DNA from: CAYVQF01 sp964454015
Lineage (GTDB): Bacteria; Myxococcota_A; Bradymonadia; UBA4248
Reading direction: 5' to 3'
DNA length: 53,282 bases
Assembly (NCBI GenBank): GCA_964454015.1
Contig: CAYVQF010000038.1
Location: forward strand, 1 to 53,282
Under the pieces are notes generated by a model, which saw only the letters and a program-made list of their open reading frames with translations, did not search any database and was not told the DNA's origin. Positions 1 through 7,276 of this stretch are shown here, piece by piece (positions within the stretch are counted from its first letter, which is position 1; the number at the start of each line of letters is the position of its first letter). Both the position numbers and the translations under genes were made by a program.

Positions 1-5
1 CTTGG

Positions 6-30
6 AAACCCAAGAACAACGGGGTTTTTT
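6..30 (+). terminator. Probable rho-independent terminator of an upstream gene
   Basis: A short hairpin (AAACCC at 6-11 pairing with GGGTTT at 22-27) runs into a six-T run at 25-30. The T-run follows the stem on the plus strand, so it would end a plus-strand transcript entering from before the window. It lies directly against the stop codon of the minus-strand parA-like gene and may serve both strands weakly. Confidence 0.5.
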
Positions 31-1162
31 ATTTTCTTGACCGTGGATCAGGGCTGGGCGTGCATGGTGCCCGCGTGGTGAGCGGCTGGGGAGCGGCCCT
101 GGTGCGCAGGTCTTCTGCCGGGGTGAGGTTCAAGGCGTTGAGGATCCAGGTGGCGGCGACGGTGTAATCGCGGGCGCCACTGGATTGTGGCGCGTATTCG
201 AAGATGGTCTTGTGGGCGCGCGGGGCCTCCTTGATCGTGGTGTTGACGCGAATGGGGGCCATGACTTTGTCTTTGAAGTGGCCTTTGAGCGCCTTGACCG
301 CTTCGTCACTGATGCGATTGCGGCGGTCATAGAAGGTTGGCAAGATCCCCAAGATTTCGATGGGGTGTTTGTAGCGTTTGCGCACATCTTCCAGGGTTTG
401 GAGCATTTGCTTGACGCCAACCAGGGAGAGGTAGTCACAGGAGACAGGGATCACGACGTGCCTGGCATAACAGAGCGCGTTCAGATTGATGAGAGAGAAG
501 GCAGGGCCGCAGTCTAGAAGGACGACATCGAAGTTGCTCTCAATTTCGGCGAGGTGCCGGGAGAGGGTGTGTTCACGATCTTGGCCTTGGTGGGCCAGCC
601 ACATCTCCACCTCCGAGAGGCGGCGATCGGAGACAATGGCCGTGAGGTTTTTACTGAGCTGGTTGAGGTAGAGGTGGGCGTCTCCATTGAGGAAGACTCG
701 AGCGATGCCGTGTTGGCTGACGGTGCCGAAGGTTTCAGCGACATGGCCTTGCGCGTCGAGGTCGATGAGCAAGGTACTTTTACCTTGTTCAGCGAAGCCC
801 GCGGCGAGGTTGATGGCGGTGGTGGTCTTTCCCGTGCCGCCTTTCTGGTTGATGATGGCGAGCCTGGCGACGTTGCTTCCCAATGGTGATGGGGGTCGCT
901 GGGTGGCCATGTTTCGACAAGCCAGGCTACAGTAATGGCTGACGATGAGGCCCTGAGTGATTTGTTGAAAGGCGTAGCGCAGGGGGAAAGACTTGGCGCA
1001 GACGCTACATTGCTGCAGAGCCTCTTGGCTGAGATAGCTTTCATGGCATTTCTGGGAGCAGAAGGCCAAGCGTTCGCCAGCGCTTTCCTGCAGTTGATAG
1101 CCATGGCGGGCCTCGAAAGCGAGGCGACAGATGGTGCAAGTGAGCTGATGATGCGTCGACAT
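29..1162 (-). CDS. ParA-family ATPase with two N-terminal zinc fingers
   Basis: 377 residues. Residues about 98-345 are a ParA/MinD/Soj-type ATPase: deviant Walker A KGGTGKTT near 107-114, DLDAQ near 134-138 and a Walker B region ending LLDCG. In front sit two cysteine modules with identical spacing, C9-x2-C12-x22-C35-x3-C39 and C52-x2-C55-x22-C78-x3-C82, which look like tandem treble-clef zinc fingers. ParA proteins normally move DNA or protein cargo with a ParB-like partner; none is encoded nearby. The start has GGAG about eight bases upstream. It follows recA by 31 bases on the same strand with no obvious promoter between, so it may be transcribed with recA. The role of the fingers is unknown; DNA or protein contact is a guess. 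Confidence 0.85.
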   Translation of the reverse strand: MSTHHQLTCTICRLAFEARHGYQLQESAGERLAFCSQKCHESYLSQEALQQCSVCAKSFPLRYAFQQITQGLIVSHYCSLACRNMATQRPPSPLGSNVARLAIINQKGGTGKTTTAINLAAGFAEQGKSTLLIDLDAQGHVAETFGTVSQHGIARVFLNGDAHLYLNQLSKNLTAIVSDRRLSEVEMWLAHQGQDREHTLSRHLAEIESNFDVVLLDCGPAFSLINLNALCYARHVVIPVSCDYLSLVGVKQMLQTLEDVRKRYKHPIEILGILPTFYDRRNRISDEAVKALKGHFKDKVMAPIRVNTTIKEAPRAHKTIFEYAPQSSGARDYTVAATWILNALNLTPAEDLRTRAAPQPLTTRAPCTPSPDPRSRK

Positions 1163-1193
1163 CCCTGTCTCCGACCCCTATTAGGCGTTGGCG

Positions 1194-2234
1194 CTAGGCC
1201 GTGGGCTCTTTGGCTGGATCCGTGTTCTTGGGATCGACCACTGCCAGCCCATAGTGTCCCCGAATTTTATTGGCGATGGCGAAGTAGATGGCAGGGTTCT
1301 CTTTGAGGAAGGCTTTGGCATTTTCACGTCCTTGACCGAGCCGCTCCCCATCGAAGGCATACCACGAGCCGGATTTATCGATGAGGTTGAGGTCGGCGCC
1401 GATATCCAGCACGTCACCTTCGCGGCTCATGCCCTCGCCGTAGACGATATCGATCTCGATCTCTTTGAAGGGAGGCGCCATTTTATTTTTCACGACTTTG
1501 ATGCGCGTCCGCTGCCCTTGAATGTCTTGTCCGGCCTTGATGGCGCCGATCTTGCGGACGTCGAGGCGGATGGAGGAATAGAACTTCAAGGCGTTGCCAC
1601 CGCTGGTGGTTTCGGGATTGCCAAACATGACGCCGACTTTCAGGCGGAGTTGGTTGATGAAGACCAGGGCGGTGCGGCTTTTGGCGGCGGTGGCCGTGAG
1701 TTTGCGCAAGGCTTGGCTCATGAGGCGCGCCTGCAGACCGACGTGAGTGTCACCCATCTCGCCGTCCAACTCTGCCTTGGGCACGAGGGCGGCGACGGAG
1801 TCGATGACGATGATGTCAATGGCGTTGGAGCGCACGAGCATGTCGGCGATTTCAAGGGCCTGCTCGCCGTAATCGGGTTGGCTGACCAGCAACTCGTCGG
1901 TGTTGACGCCGAGGCGGCGGGCGTACTGCACGTCGAGGGCGTGCTCGGCATCGATGAAGGCCGCCACGCCACCGAGGCGTTGCGCCTCAGCGACGGCGTG
2001 GAGGGCGACGGTGGTCTTCCCGCTGGATTCAGGCCCGAAGATTTCGATGACCCGGCCGCGGGGGAAACCGCCGATTCCCAGCGCGACGTCGAGGCCGATG
2101 GAGCCACTGGGGATGGTCGCGGTGACGACCGCCTCGGCATCGCCGAGGCGCATGATTGAGCCCTTGCCAAAGTGTTTCTCTATGGCGCTGATAGTCAGGT
2201 CGATTGCTTTGTCTTTGCCGTTGTCTTTGGCCAT
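1194..2234 (-). CDS. recA: Recombinase RecA
   Basis: 346 residues, the usual RecA length. RecA polymerises on single-stranded DNA, drives homologous pairing and strand exchange, and triggers LexA self-cleavage. Visible marks are the Walker A motif GPESSGKTT near 67-75, the N-terminal KAIDLTISAIEKHFGKGSIM segment, and the FINQLRLKVGVMFGNPETT loop 2 region. An in-frame ATG five codons earlier is possible, but the GAGGAG ribosome site overlaps it and is well spaced only for the ATG at 2234, so that start is chosen. Upstream is a consensus-like promoter with a LexA-type operator in its spacer. thpR lies upstream on the same strand, and cinA is close by; recA, thpR and cinA are neighbours in many bacteria. 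Confidence 0.98.
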   Translation of the reverse strand: MAKDNGKDKAIDLTISAIEKHFGKGSIMRLGDAEAVVTATIPSGSIGLDVALGIGGFPRGRVIEIFGPESSGKTTVALHAVAEAQRLGGVAAFIDAEHALDVQYARRLGVNTDELLVSQPDYGEQALEIADMLVRSNAIDIIVIDSVAALVPKAELDGEMGDTHVGLQARLMSQALRKLTATAAKSRTALVFINQLRLKVGVMFGNPETTSGGNALKFYSSIRLDVRKIGAIKAGQDIQGQRTRIKVVKNKMAPPFKEIEIDIVYGEGMSREGDVLDIGADLNLIDKSGSWYAFDGERLGQGRENAKAFLKENPAIYFAIANKIRGHYGLAVVDPKNTDPAKEPTA

Positions 2235-2276
2235 GAATGCTCTCCTCATCGTGCCGGATAGGCACCGTATTGGCGC

Positions 2277-2304
2277 ATTATGCTGAACGGATGCTCAGCG
2301 TCAA
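2277..2304 (-). promoter_or_regulatory. recA promoter
   Basis: On the minus strand TTGACG (2304-2299) and CATAAT (2282-2277) are separated by 16 bases, each matching the sigma-70 consensus at five of six positions. Transcription would begin near 2270, giving a leader of about 35 bases before the recA ATG. The spacer is almost entirely occupied by the LexA-type site listed separately. Confidence 0.75.
2282..2298 (-). promoter_or_regulatory. LexA-type operator in the recA promoter
   Basis: The minus strand reads CTGAGCATCCGTTCAGC, an imperfect palindrome with CTGA and TCAG ends. It fits the degenerate motif reported for Myxococcus xanthus LexA (CTRHAMRYBYGTTCAGS) at 16 of 17 positions. It fills the space between the -35 and -10 elements, where bound repressor would block RNA polymerase. 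That it binds LexA is inferred; no lexA gene is in the window. Confidence 0.7.
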
Positions 2305-2366
2305 GGGGTCGAATACTTGAAGGGCTCGAGCTAAGGTGCGGCGGGCGCGCGGAGCCAAGAGGGACT

Positions 2367-3083
2367 TCATTCGGCGTTAGGTGGCGGTGGCTCTGCTGCT
2401 TGCGCTTCGGCTGTGGGGTAACTTTCGGTGGTGCCGTTTCGGTCGCTCTCATTGGTTTTCGACGTCTTTGCGGGAGATGTTTCCTTGCGCCGCGATTTTT
2501 CGCGAAAAAGGTGTCGCGAGACGACCTCGTAGGTTGGTCCTTTTTTGCCGAGTGTGCTGTGAAAGAGGACGATTTCTCTTATGAGAGAAGGACCGAAGTT
2601 GATGTCGTGCAAGGCTTGTTCGGCGTCGCTGAGGTCGATGCGTTTGGCTGTCGTCTTGACGCGGCCGAGGGTGACATGGGGTAAGAAGGGGCGCGCGTCT
2701 CGAGGAAAGCCAAAGGGCAGGAGCGCTTGAACGATGGCAGCGCTCAGCTCGCACAAGGTTTCGGCGCCGACATGGCTGGCTGCATAGAGAATGCGGGGCC
2801 GTTGGGCGTCAGGGAAGGCTCCAATTCCGGCCATTTCGACGCGGAAGGGCCGCCACTGAGCCGCCAGGAGCTCGAGGTTCTCCTGGATACCTTGGACAAA
2901 GGCGCCATTGGTCTCGCCAAGAAAGCGCAAGGTGAGGTGCAGGTTCTCTGGGGCGACCCAGCGGACCTTGGCGCCACGGCTCTTGATGATGGCCTGCAGG
3001 TCTTCTTGGACCAGGACCAAGTTTTCTGTGACCTGAAGGTCGAGTTCGATGCCGATGAAGAGGCGTTTGCTTTCAGAGGTCAT
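2367..3083 (-). CDS. thpR: RNA 2',3'-cyclic phosphodiesterase, 2H family
   Basis: 238 residues. Two H-x-T-x motifs define the 2H phosphoesterase fold: HLTL at 49-52 and HVTL at 136-139. The family hydrolyses 2',3'-cyclic phosphate ends on RNA and was first named 2'-5' RNA ligase. The last 40 residues are a Lys/Glu/Pro-rich tail that is absent from the core family and probably disordered. The gene sits between the SMUG1-type glycosylase and recA on one strand; recA has its own promoter, so this gene may be co-transcribed with it only by read-through. Confidence 0.9.
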   Translation of the reverse strand: MTSESKRLFIGIELDLQVTENLVLVQEDLQAIIKSRGAKVRWVAPENLHLTLRFLGETNGAFVQGIQENLELLAAQWRPFRVEMAGIGAFPDAQRPRILYAASHVGAETLCELSAAIVQALLPFGFPRDARPFLPHVTLGRVKTTAKRIDLSDAEQALHDINFGPSLIREIVLFHSTLGKKGPTYEVVSRHLFREKSRRKETSPAKTSKTNESDRNGTTESYPTAEAQAAEPPPPNAE

Positions 3084-3150
3084 CTCAGGCTACCCCTTGA
3101 TTTTCAGGCATGGTGATTGGGTGACGTGGAGAGGTGGCTGGCCGGCGCGG

Positions 3151-3873
3151 TCAGCGGGAAGGGGACAAGTCGAGGGTCGTCAGCAATTGGTCGGCTTCGC
3201 TTTCCCAGCCGCGGTTGGCGCGAGGGTTGGCTGGGCTGGGATGCAAGAGGCCCGTGACCTCTATACCTGGAATGGGGTCTTTGCGCAGGATCTGTTGGCA
3301 GCGTTTTTCGGCGTACTTGCCGATCCCCACGACGGTGGGTGGGTGCAAGAATGCGAGGCTTTGCAGCAGGGCGTGATCGCAGCGTTCCTCCAAGAGCAGG
3401 CGTTCATGGCGCTGGAGCTTGTCCGGGGTGAGGTTGGCGCCCTTGGTATCGAGGAAGAGCAGGGGACAGTAGTTCCAGACGAAGCACTTGGCGAAGAAGG
3501 CCTCGGGTGTACGGAAGCGCTGCGCGGCCCAACCCCAGAGACGTTTGCCGCTGACCTCCTCGCGAGGGCAGTCCAGGCCGAGAACTGGGCGCGCCGGGTG
3601 GGTGTGTTCCGGTTGGTCGATGCTCACGTCGATCCGTAGCCACTGTCGCACGATGCTCACAGCCCCAAAAGGTACGCCGCTTTGCGCCATGCCCCAGGGG
3701 CCGGGGTTCATGCCCAAGAGGAGGGTGCGCCCGTGCTCTTTACCAAAGCGGTTGACATAGGCCTCGATGCCACGCCAGGCGTAGTCCAGTGGGTTGTAGA
3801 CGTAGGCGACAGGCGCGGAGAAGGTGAGGGCGGCAAGTTCGGTGCGTAAGTTTGAGAGGATGGTTAGGAGCAT
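3151..3873 (-). CDS. Uracil-DNA glycosylase, SMUG1 type
   Basis: 240 residues. The motif GMNPGPWGMAQSGVPFG near 54-70 is almost the same as in animal SMUG1, with the Asn that contacts the base. HPSP near 211 followed by NPxANxGWE gives the second catalytic-pocket motif. SMUG1 removes uracil and 5-hydroxymethyluracil from DNA to start base excision repair. The open frame continues about 275 codons upstream of this ATG, but that stretch is low-complexity Pro/His-rich translation across the opposite-strand M48 gene and is not credible. The chosen ATG is just before the conserved FSAPVAYVYNPLDYAW segment, although its ribosome site is weak. It neighbours recA and thpR, so a DNA-repair context. 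Confidence 0.88.
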   Translation of the reverse strand: MLLTILSNLRTELAALTFSAPVAYVYNPLDYAWRGIEAYVNRFGKEHGRTLLLGMNPGPWGMAQSGVPFGAVSIVRQWLRIDVSIDQPEHTHPARPVLGLDCPREEVSGKRLWGWAAQRFRTPEAFFAKCFVWNYCPLLFLDTKGANLTPDKLQRHERLLLEERCDHALLQSLAFLHPPTVVGIGKYAEKRCQQILRKDPIPGIEVTGLLHPSPANPRANRGWESEADQLLTTLDLSPSR

Positions 3874-4239
3874 AGAGGTCGCAGGGCCGGAGTGTTGGCG
3901 AGAGGAGGTGGCGGTCGGTGCTGAATTCCGAGGGGGAAGCGGCAGTGGTTGCGGCTTCCTGTCGCTTGGGGCATTAGATGTGGCATGGTCGCGCAGTGCT
4001 GACAAGGGTGGATCGGGCGCAAATGATCGCGGAGGCGCATGGCGTGGCTTAGGCGCTGTATGCGCGAGGGTGGATCCAAGAGATGGCGAAGGCGAGGGGT
4101 TGGGGTGTGGGTATTGACGCTGTGTCAAGGGATGCGCACCTGTGGTATGGTGATTGCAGACGCCTTTGGGCATGACCCCAAGCCCCGCATGTGCTGTTGG
4201 CGGGTCGTGTGGACCAAATAGCCAATGAGGAGACGACTC
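3874..4239. other. Intergenic region between SMUG1-type gene and M48 protease
   Basis: A divergent gap of 366 bases. At 4146-4151 TATGGT preceded by TG-N forms an extended -10 element for the plus-strand protease, with no convincing -35. An inverted repeat TTGAC-N5-GTCAA at 4114-4128 covers the place where the -35 would be and could be an operator. I find no clear promoter for the minus-strand glycosylase and no RNA gene. Confidence 0.35.
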
Positions 4240-5100
4240 ATGAAATCTGTCTATGAGATGCGCCAGAGATGGGCCCCGAGTTTTGTCGCGGTGTTTGCTG
4301 GGACCCTTTTGTTGGTCGGGTGTGGCGATGGTTTGGGCGGTTGGCTCATCTCGGATCAACAAGAGGTTGAGATTGGTGAGGAGGTGGATCGCCAGATTCG
4401 CGCGGAGTACCGGATTTTGTCGCCCAATGATCCCGTGTCGATCTGGGCGGATCAATTGGTGAGCAATCTGGTCCGCGGTTCCGAAGGCTTCAGGCGTCCC
4501 GAGGATTTTGGTGGCTATAAGGTCGCCGTGATTTACGACGACGACTTCGTCAACGCCTTTGCCGGCCCTGGTGGTTTCGTCTACATCACGACGGGGCTGA
4601 TCTTGATGGCGGATCGCTGTGCAGAGCCTGCGGCGGTGATGAGCCACGAGTTGGCACACGTCACGGAGCGTCACTCGGTCAAGAATATCGAGCAGCAATA
4701 TGGTTGGACCACGTTGGCCCAGTGGATTTTGGGTGATGGCCTGGCGGCCGACGGTGTGGCGATCATGTCACAGTTTTTGTTGTCAACGACTTATAGCCGT
4801 GACAAGGAGTTCGAGGCGGATGAGGTCGGGATGCAGATTGCCTTCCATGCGGGGTACAATCCCTACGGAATGGTGGATTTTTTCGAGAAGCTGGAGGCCA
4901 TGTCTGGCGGTGCGTCGATGCCGACCTTTCTCTCTTCCCACCCTCCGACTTCGGAACGCATTGCCGAAGTGGATCGGAAGATCCAAGCATTTTTCCCTGG
5001 CCAGGTGGTGCGGGAGCAGACCCAGACCTACAACTGCATAGGGACCCAGATGCAACTGGGTGAGGTGCAAGAGCGTATTCGCGCAGGTCAACTGAACTGA
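4240..5100 (+). CDS. M48-family zinc metalloprotease lipoprotein
   Basis: 286 residues. A signal peptide ends in the lipobox LVGC with Cys28, so the protein should be lipid-anchored outside the inner membrane. HELAH at 136-140 gives the zinc-binding HExxH, and E190-FEA-D194 gives the third ligand motif of the M48 (BepA/LoiP/HtpX-like) family. Such proteins trim or quality-control outer-membrane assembly intermediates. A TGAGGAG site points to the ATG at 4240 and not the ATG 15 bases earlier that overlaps that site. The cinA gene follows after 29 bases. The exact substrate is unknown. Confidence 0.93.
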   Translation: MKSVYEMRQRWAPSFVAVFAGTLLLVGCGDGLGGWLISDQQEVEIGEEVDRQIRAEYRILSPNDPVSIWADQLVSNLVRGSEGFRRPEDFGGYKVAVIYDDDFVNAFAGPGGFVYITTGLILMADRCAEPAAVMSHELAHVTERHSVKNIEQQYGWTTLAQWILGDGLAADGVAIMSQFLLSTTYSRDKEFEADEVGMQIAFHAGYNPYGMVDFFEKLEAMSGGASMPTFLSSHPPTSERIAEVDRKIQAFFPGQVVREQTQTYNCIGTQMQLGEVQERIRAGQLN

Positions 5101-5129
5101 AGGTAGGGCCCGCCTCGGAGGGTTGGGGG

Positions 5130-6398
5130 ATGGCGATTGCGCTTCTGGTCGTTGGCGACGAGGTGGTCGATGGCCGCGTCGGCGATAGGATGGTGGGCCT
5201 GGTGAGTGAGGCCTTGGGTGTCCAAGGCCTTCGTCTGGATTCGGTGGCTTTTTGCCGCGACGATGTTGACGCCATTACGGCGTTCGTGAGGACTTTGGCG
5301 GCGCGCTGTGAGGACGGCGTGGGTCCGGCGCTGCTGATCAGCACGGGGGGGCTGGGCACGACGCACGATGACCTGACCCGAGCGGCCCTTTGCCGCTGGA
5401 GCGGTCGTGAGTCCTGGCGTAGCGATGCTTGGTATGCGCGGGTTTTGGCGCGTTGTGCGGCCATGAACTTTACGCCGCAGCCGGGGATGGAGGCTTACGC
5501 TTTGCTCCCTGAGGGGGCGCTTCTGATTGAGAATCCCCGTGGCATGGCGGCTGGATTCGCCTTGACTCATGACGGGACGACGGTGCTGGCGCTTCCAGGG
5601 GTTCCCGATGAGGCGGGCGCGATGCTGGGTCCGGCTTTGACCCGGCTGGAGATTCGTCCGGGTGCCTGGGTGCGACGTGTGCTGAGTGTTTTTGGTGCCG
5701 GTGAGTCGGTGGTGCAGCGGCGGCTGGCCGACTTGTCGCTGGAGCCAGCGCTGCGATTGGGCATTTGTGCTGGAGACGGGGTGGTGACGTTGAGCCTTGG
5801 CGGTGAGTCGGTGGCGGCCTTGGACGCTGCGGCAGAGGCCATAGCCCAGTGCCTCGGTGAGGCTTACGAGGTGGTCCAGGCGCCGTCTTTTGCCGATGCT
5901 CTTCACGAGGCGTTGGTGGCACGGGGTGAGCGTTTGGCCGTGGCCGAGAGCTGCACGGGTGGCCTGCTTGCGCATCTGCTCAGTGGGCGGGGGGGAGCGT
6001 CGGCGTTTTTTACCGAGGGTTGGGTGACCTATAGCAACGCGGCCAAGGTGGCTCGGCTTGGTGTTTCGGAGGCGACTCTGGCGCGCTGGGGCGCGGTCAG
6101 CGCCGAGTGTGTTGCTGAAATGGCTGCTGGAGCGCGGCGCTGCGCGGGGGTGGACTGGGCGGTTGCGACCAGTGGGGTGGCCGGTCCTGGCGGCGGGTCG
6201 GAGGCGAAGCCCGTGGGGACGCTCTTTGTTGGGGTGTGTGGGCCGGGAGGGTGTTGGCAGCGCCATGTCTATAGGCCGGGCTTGCCGCGTGAGGCCTTTC
6301 AGCGTTATGCCGCTCAAGGGGCCATGGCCTTTTTGGCAGAGCGGATGGGACTCGGGTGGGTTCAGGGCGATGGGGCTATGGGGCGGGAACGCCCTTGA
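5130..6398 (+). CDS. cinA: CinA-family protein, NMN amidohydrolase domain
   Basis: 422 residues. The N-terminal half is a molybdopterin-binding-like (MoCF/COG1058) domain with GDEVVDGR at 9-16 and the STGGLGTTHDD loop near 71-81. The C-terminal half is the PncC-type nicotinamide-mononucleotide deamidase domain with ESCTGG at 273-278 and SGVAGPGGGS further on. It recycles NMN to NaMN in the pyridine nucleotide cycle; in some bacteria it is linked to competence and co-occurs with recA, which lies 3 kb away here. A GGAGG site lies upstream of the ATG. Confidence 0.93.
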   Translation: MAIALLVVGDEVVDGRVGDRMVGLVSEALGVQGLRLDSVAFCRDDVDAITAFVRTLAARCEDGVGPALLISTGGLGTTHDDLTRAALCRWSGRESWRSDAWYARVLARCAAMNFTPQPGMEAYALLPEGALLIENPRGMAAGFALTHDGTTVLALPGVPDEAGAMLGPALTRLEIRPGAWVRRVLSVFGAGESVVQRRLADLSLEPALRLGICAGDGVVTLSLGGESVAALDAAAEAIAQCLGEAYEVVQAPSFADALHEALVARGERLAVAESCTGGLLAHLLSGRGGASAFFTEGWVTYSNAAKVARLGVSEATLARWGAVSAECVAEMAAGARRCAGVDWAVATSGVAGPGGGSEAKPVGTLFVGVCGPGGCWQRHVYRPGLPREAFQRYAAQGAMAFLAERMGLGWVQGDGAMGRERP

Positions 6399-6473
6399 CA
6401 GCCTTTGGTTGTCGCCATAGAAGCAGGCCCGGGGCATGGGCGAAGGGGTTCATGGGGATGTGGAGATGCGGTT

Positions 6474-7274
6474 GTGGGGCGCCAAGACGTTGCCATCGTC
6501 ATTCCTGTGCGGCTGGAGTCGCGGCGCTTTCCCGGGAAAGCGCTTGCGCCCTTGGCCGGTAAGACGGTGCTGGGTCACGTCGTGGCATGTGCTGAGGCGG
6601 CGGGGGTTGGCCATGTATGGGTAGCGACGGATTCGCCTGAGGTGGCCGAGGTGCTTGGTGATTCTTGCCCGCTGTGGTTGAGCGAGCGGCCCTTTGATTG
6701 CGGCTGTGACCGGGTGGCGGCTGCGGCGGCGTTTCTTCCGGCTGAGGTGCGATGGGTCATCAACTTACAAGCTGATGAGCCTTGTCTGCCCGTGGCAGCC
6801 CTGGAAGCGGTGGTCGCGGCGCTGACCGAGACGCCAGCAGAGGTCGACATGGTATCGGCCTGCGTCCCGATGTGGGATTGGCAGATGTGGCGCGCCGAAG
6901 ATCGGGTGAAGGTGGTGTTGGGTGCGGCCTGGGCTGGCTCTGATCTACGGCGTGGGCTCTATTTTTCGCGGAGCCCCGTGCCTTTTGGTGCGGAGAGGTC
7001 GGGGGTGGCGTGGCATCTTCACCTTGGGCTCTATGGTTTTAGGCGCGAGCGTTTGAGAGACTTTGCGGCCTTGGCGCCGGAGGGGCTGGCGCTGGTGGAA
7101 GACTTGGAACAGCTCCGGGCGTTGGCTTGGGGCTGGCGGTTGGGCATGGTGGTGTTGTCGCAGTGGGCAGGGCGGGGGTGGCCAGCGATCGATAGGCCAG
7201 AAGACCTCGCGCTGGCTGCGTGCTGTTTGGAGCAGCGGTCGGTTGCGGCCGTTGCCAGTCAAGGAAGGGTTTGA
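6474..7274 (+). CDS. kdsB: 3-deoxy-manno-octulosonate cytidylyltransferase
   Basis: 266 residues from a GTG start. KdsB activates Kdo as CMP-Kdo for lipopolysaccharide inner-core synthesis in the cytoplasm. The signature IPVRLESRRFPGK binds CTP close to the N terminus, followed by NLQADEP, which holds the metal-binding acidic residue. The reading frame is open upstream to a TTG at 6405, but the GTG at 6474 has GGAG eight bases before it and gives a length close to the usual 250. It ends two bases before pyrG. The frame is Trp/Ala-rich but all core motifs are present. Confidence 0.93.
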   Translation: MGRQDVAIVIPVRLESRRFPGKALAPLAGKTVLGHVVACAEAAGVGHVWVATDSPEVAEVLGDSCPLWLSERPFDCGCDRVAAAAAFLPAEVRWVINLQADEPCLPVAALEAVVAALTETPAEVDMVSACVPMWDWQMWRAEDRVKVVLGAAWAGSDLRRGLYFSRSPVPFGAERSGVAWHLHLGLYGFRRERLRDFAALAPEGLALVEDLEQLRALAWGWRLGMVVLSQWAGRGWPAIDRPEDLALAACCLEQRSVAAVASQGRV

Positions 7275-7276
7275 GC

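Noticed and set aside
1188..2159. Plus-strand open frame of 323 codons
   Set aside because: Antisense to recA with no signal of its own.
4114..4128. Inverted repeat TTGAC-N5-GTCAA as a LexA site
   Set aside because: It does not fit the motif found at recA; kept only as a possible operator of unknown factor.
3874..4698. Upstream 275-codon extension of the SMUG1-type gene on the minus strand
   Set aside because: It is antisense to the start of a clear M48 protease, is Pro/His/Arg-rich and lacks any known motif; the conserved part begins at the internal ATG at 3873.
5088..6437. Minus-strand open frame of 449 codons
   Set aside because: Antisense to cinA; composition and lack of domains mark it as a shadow.
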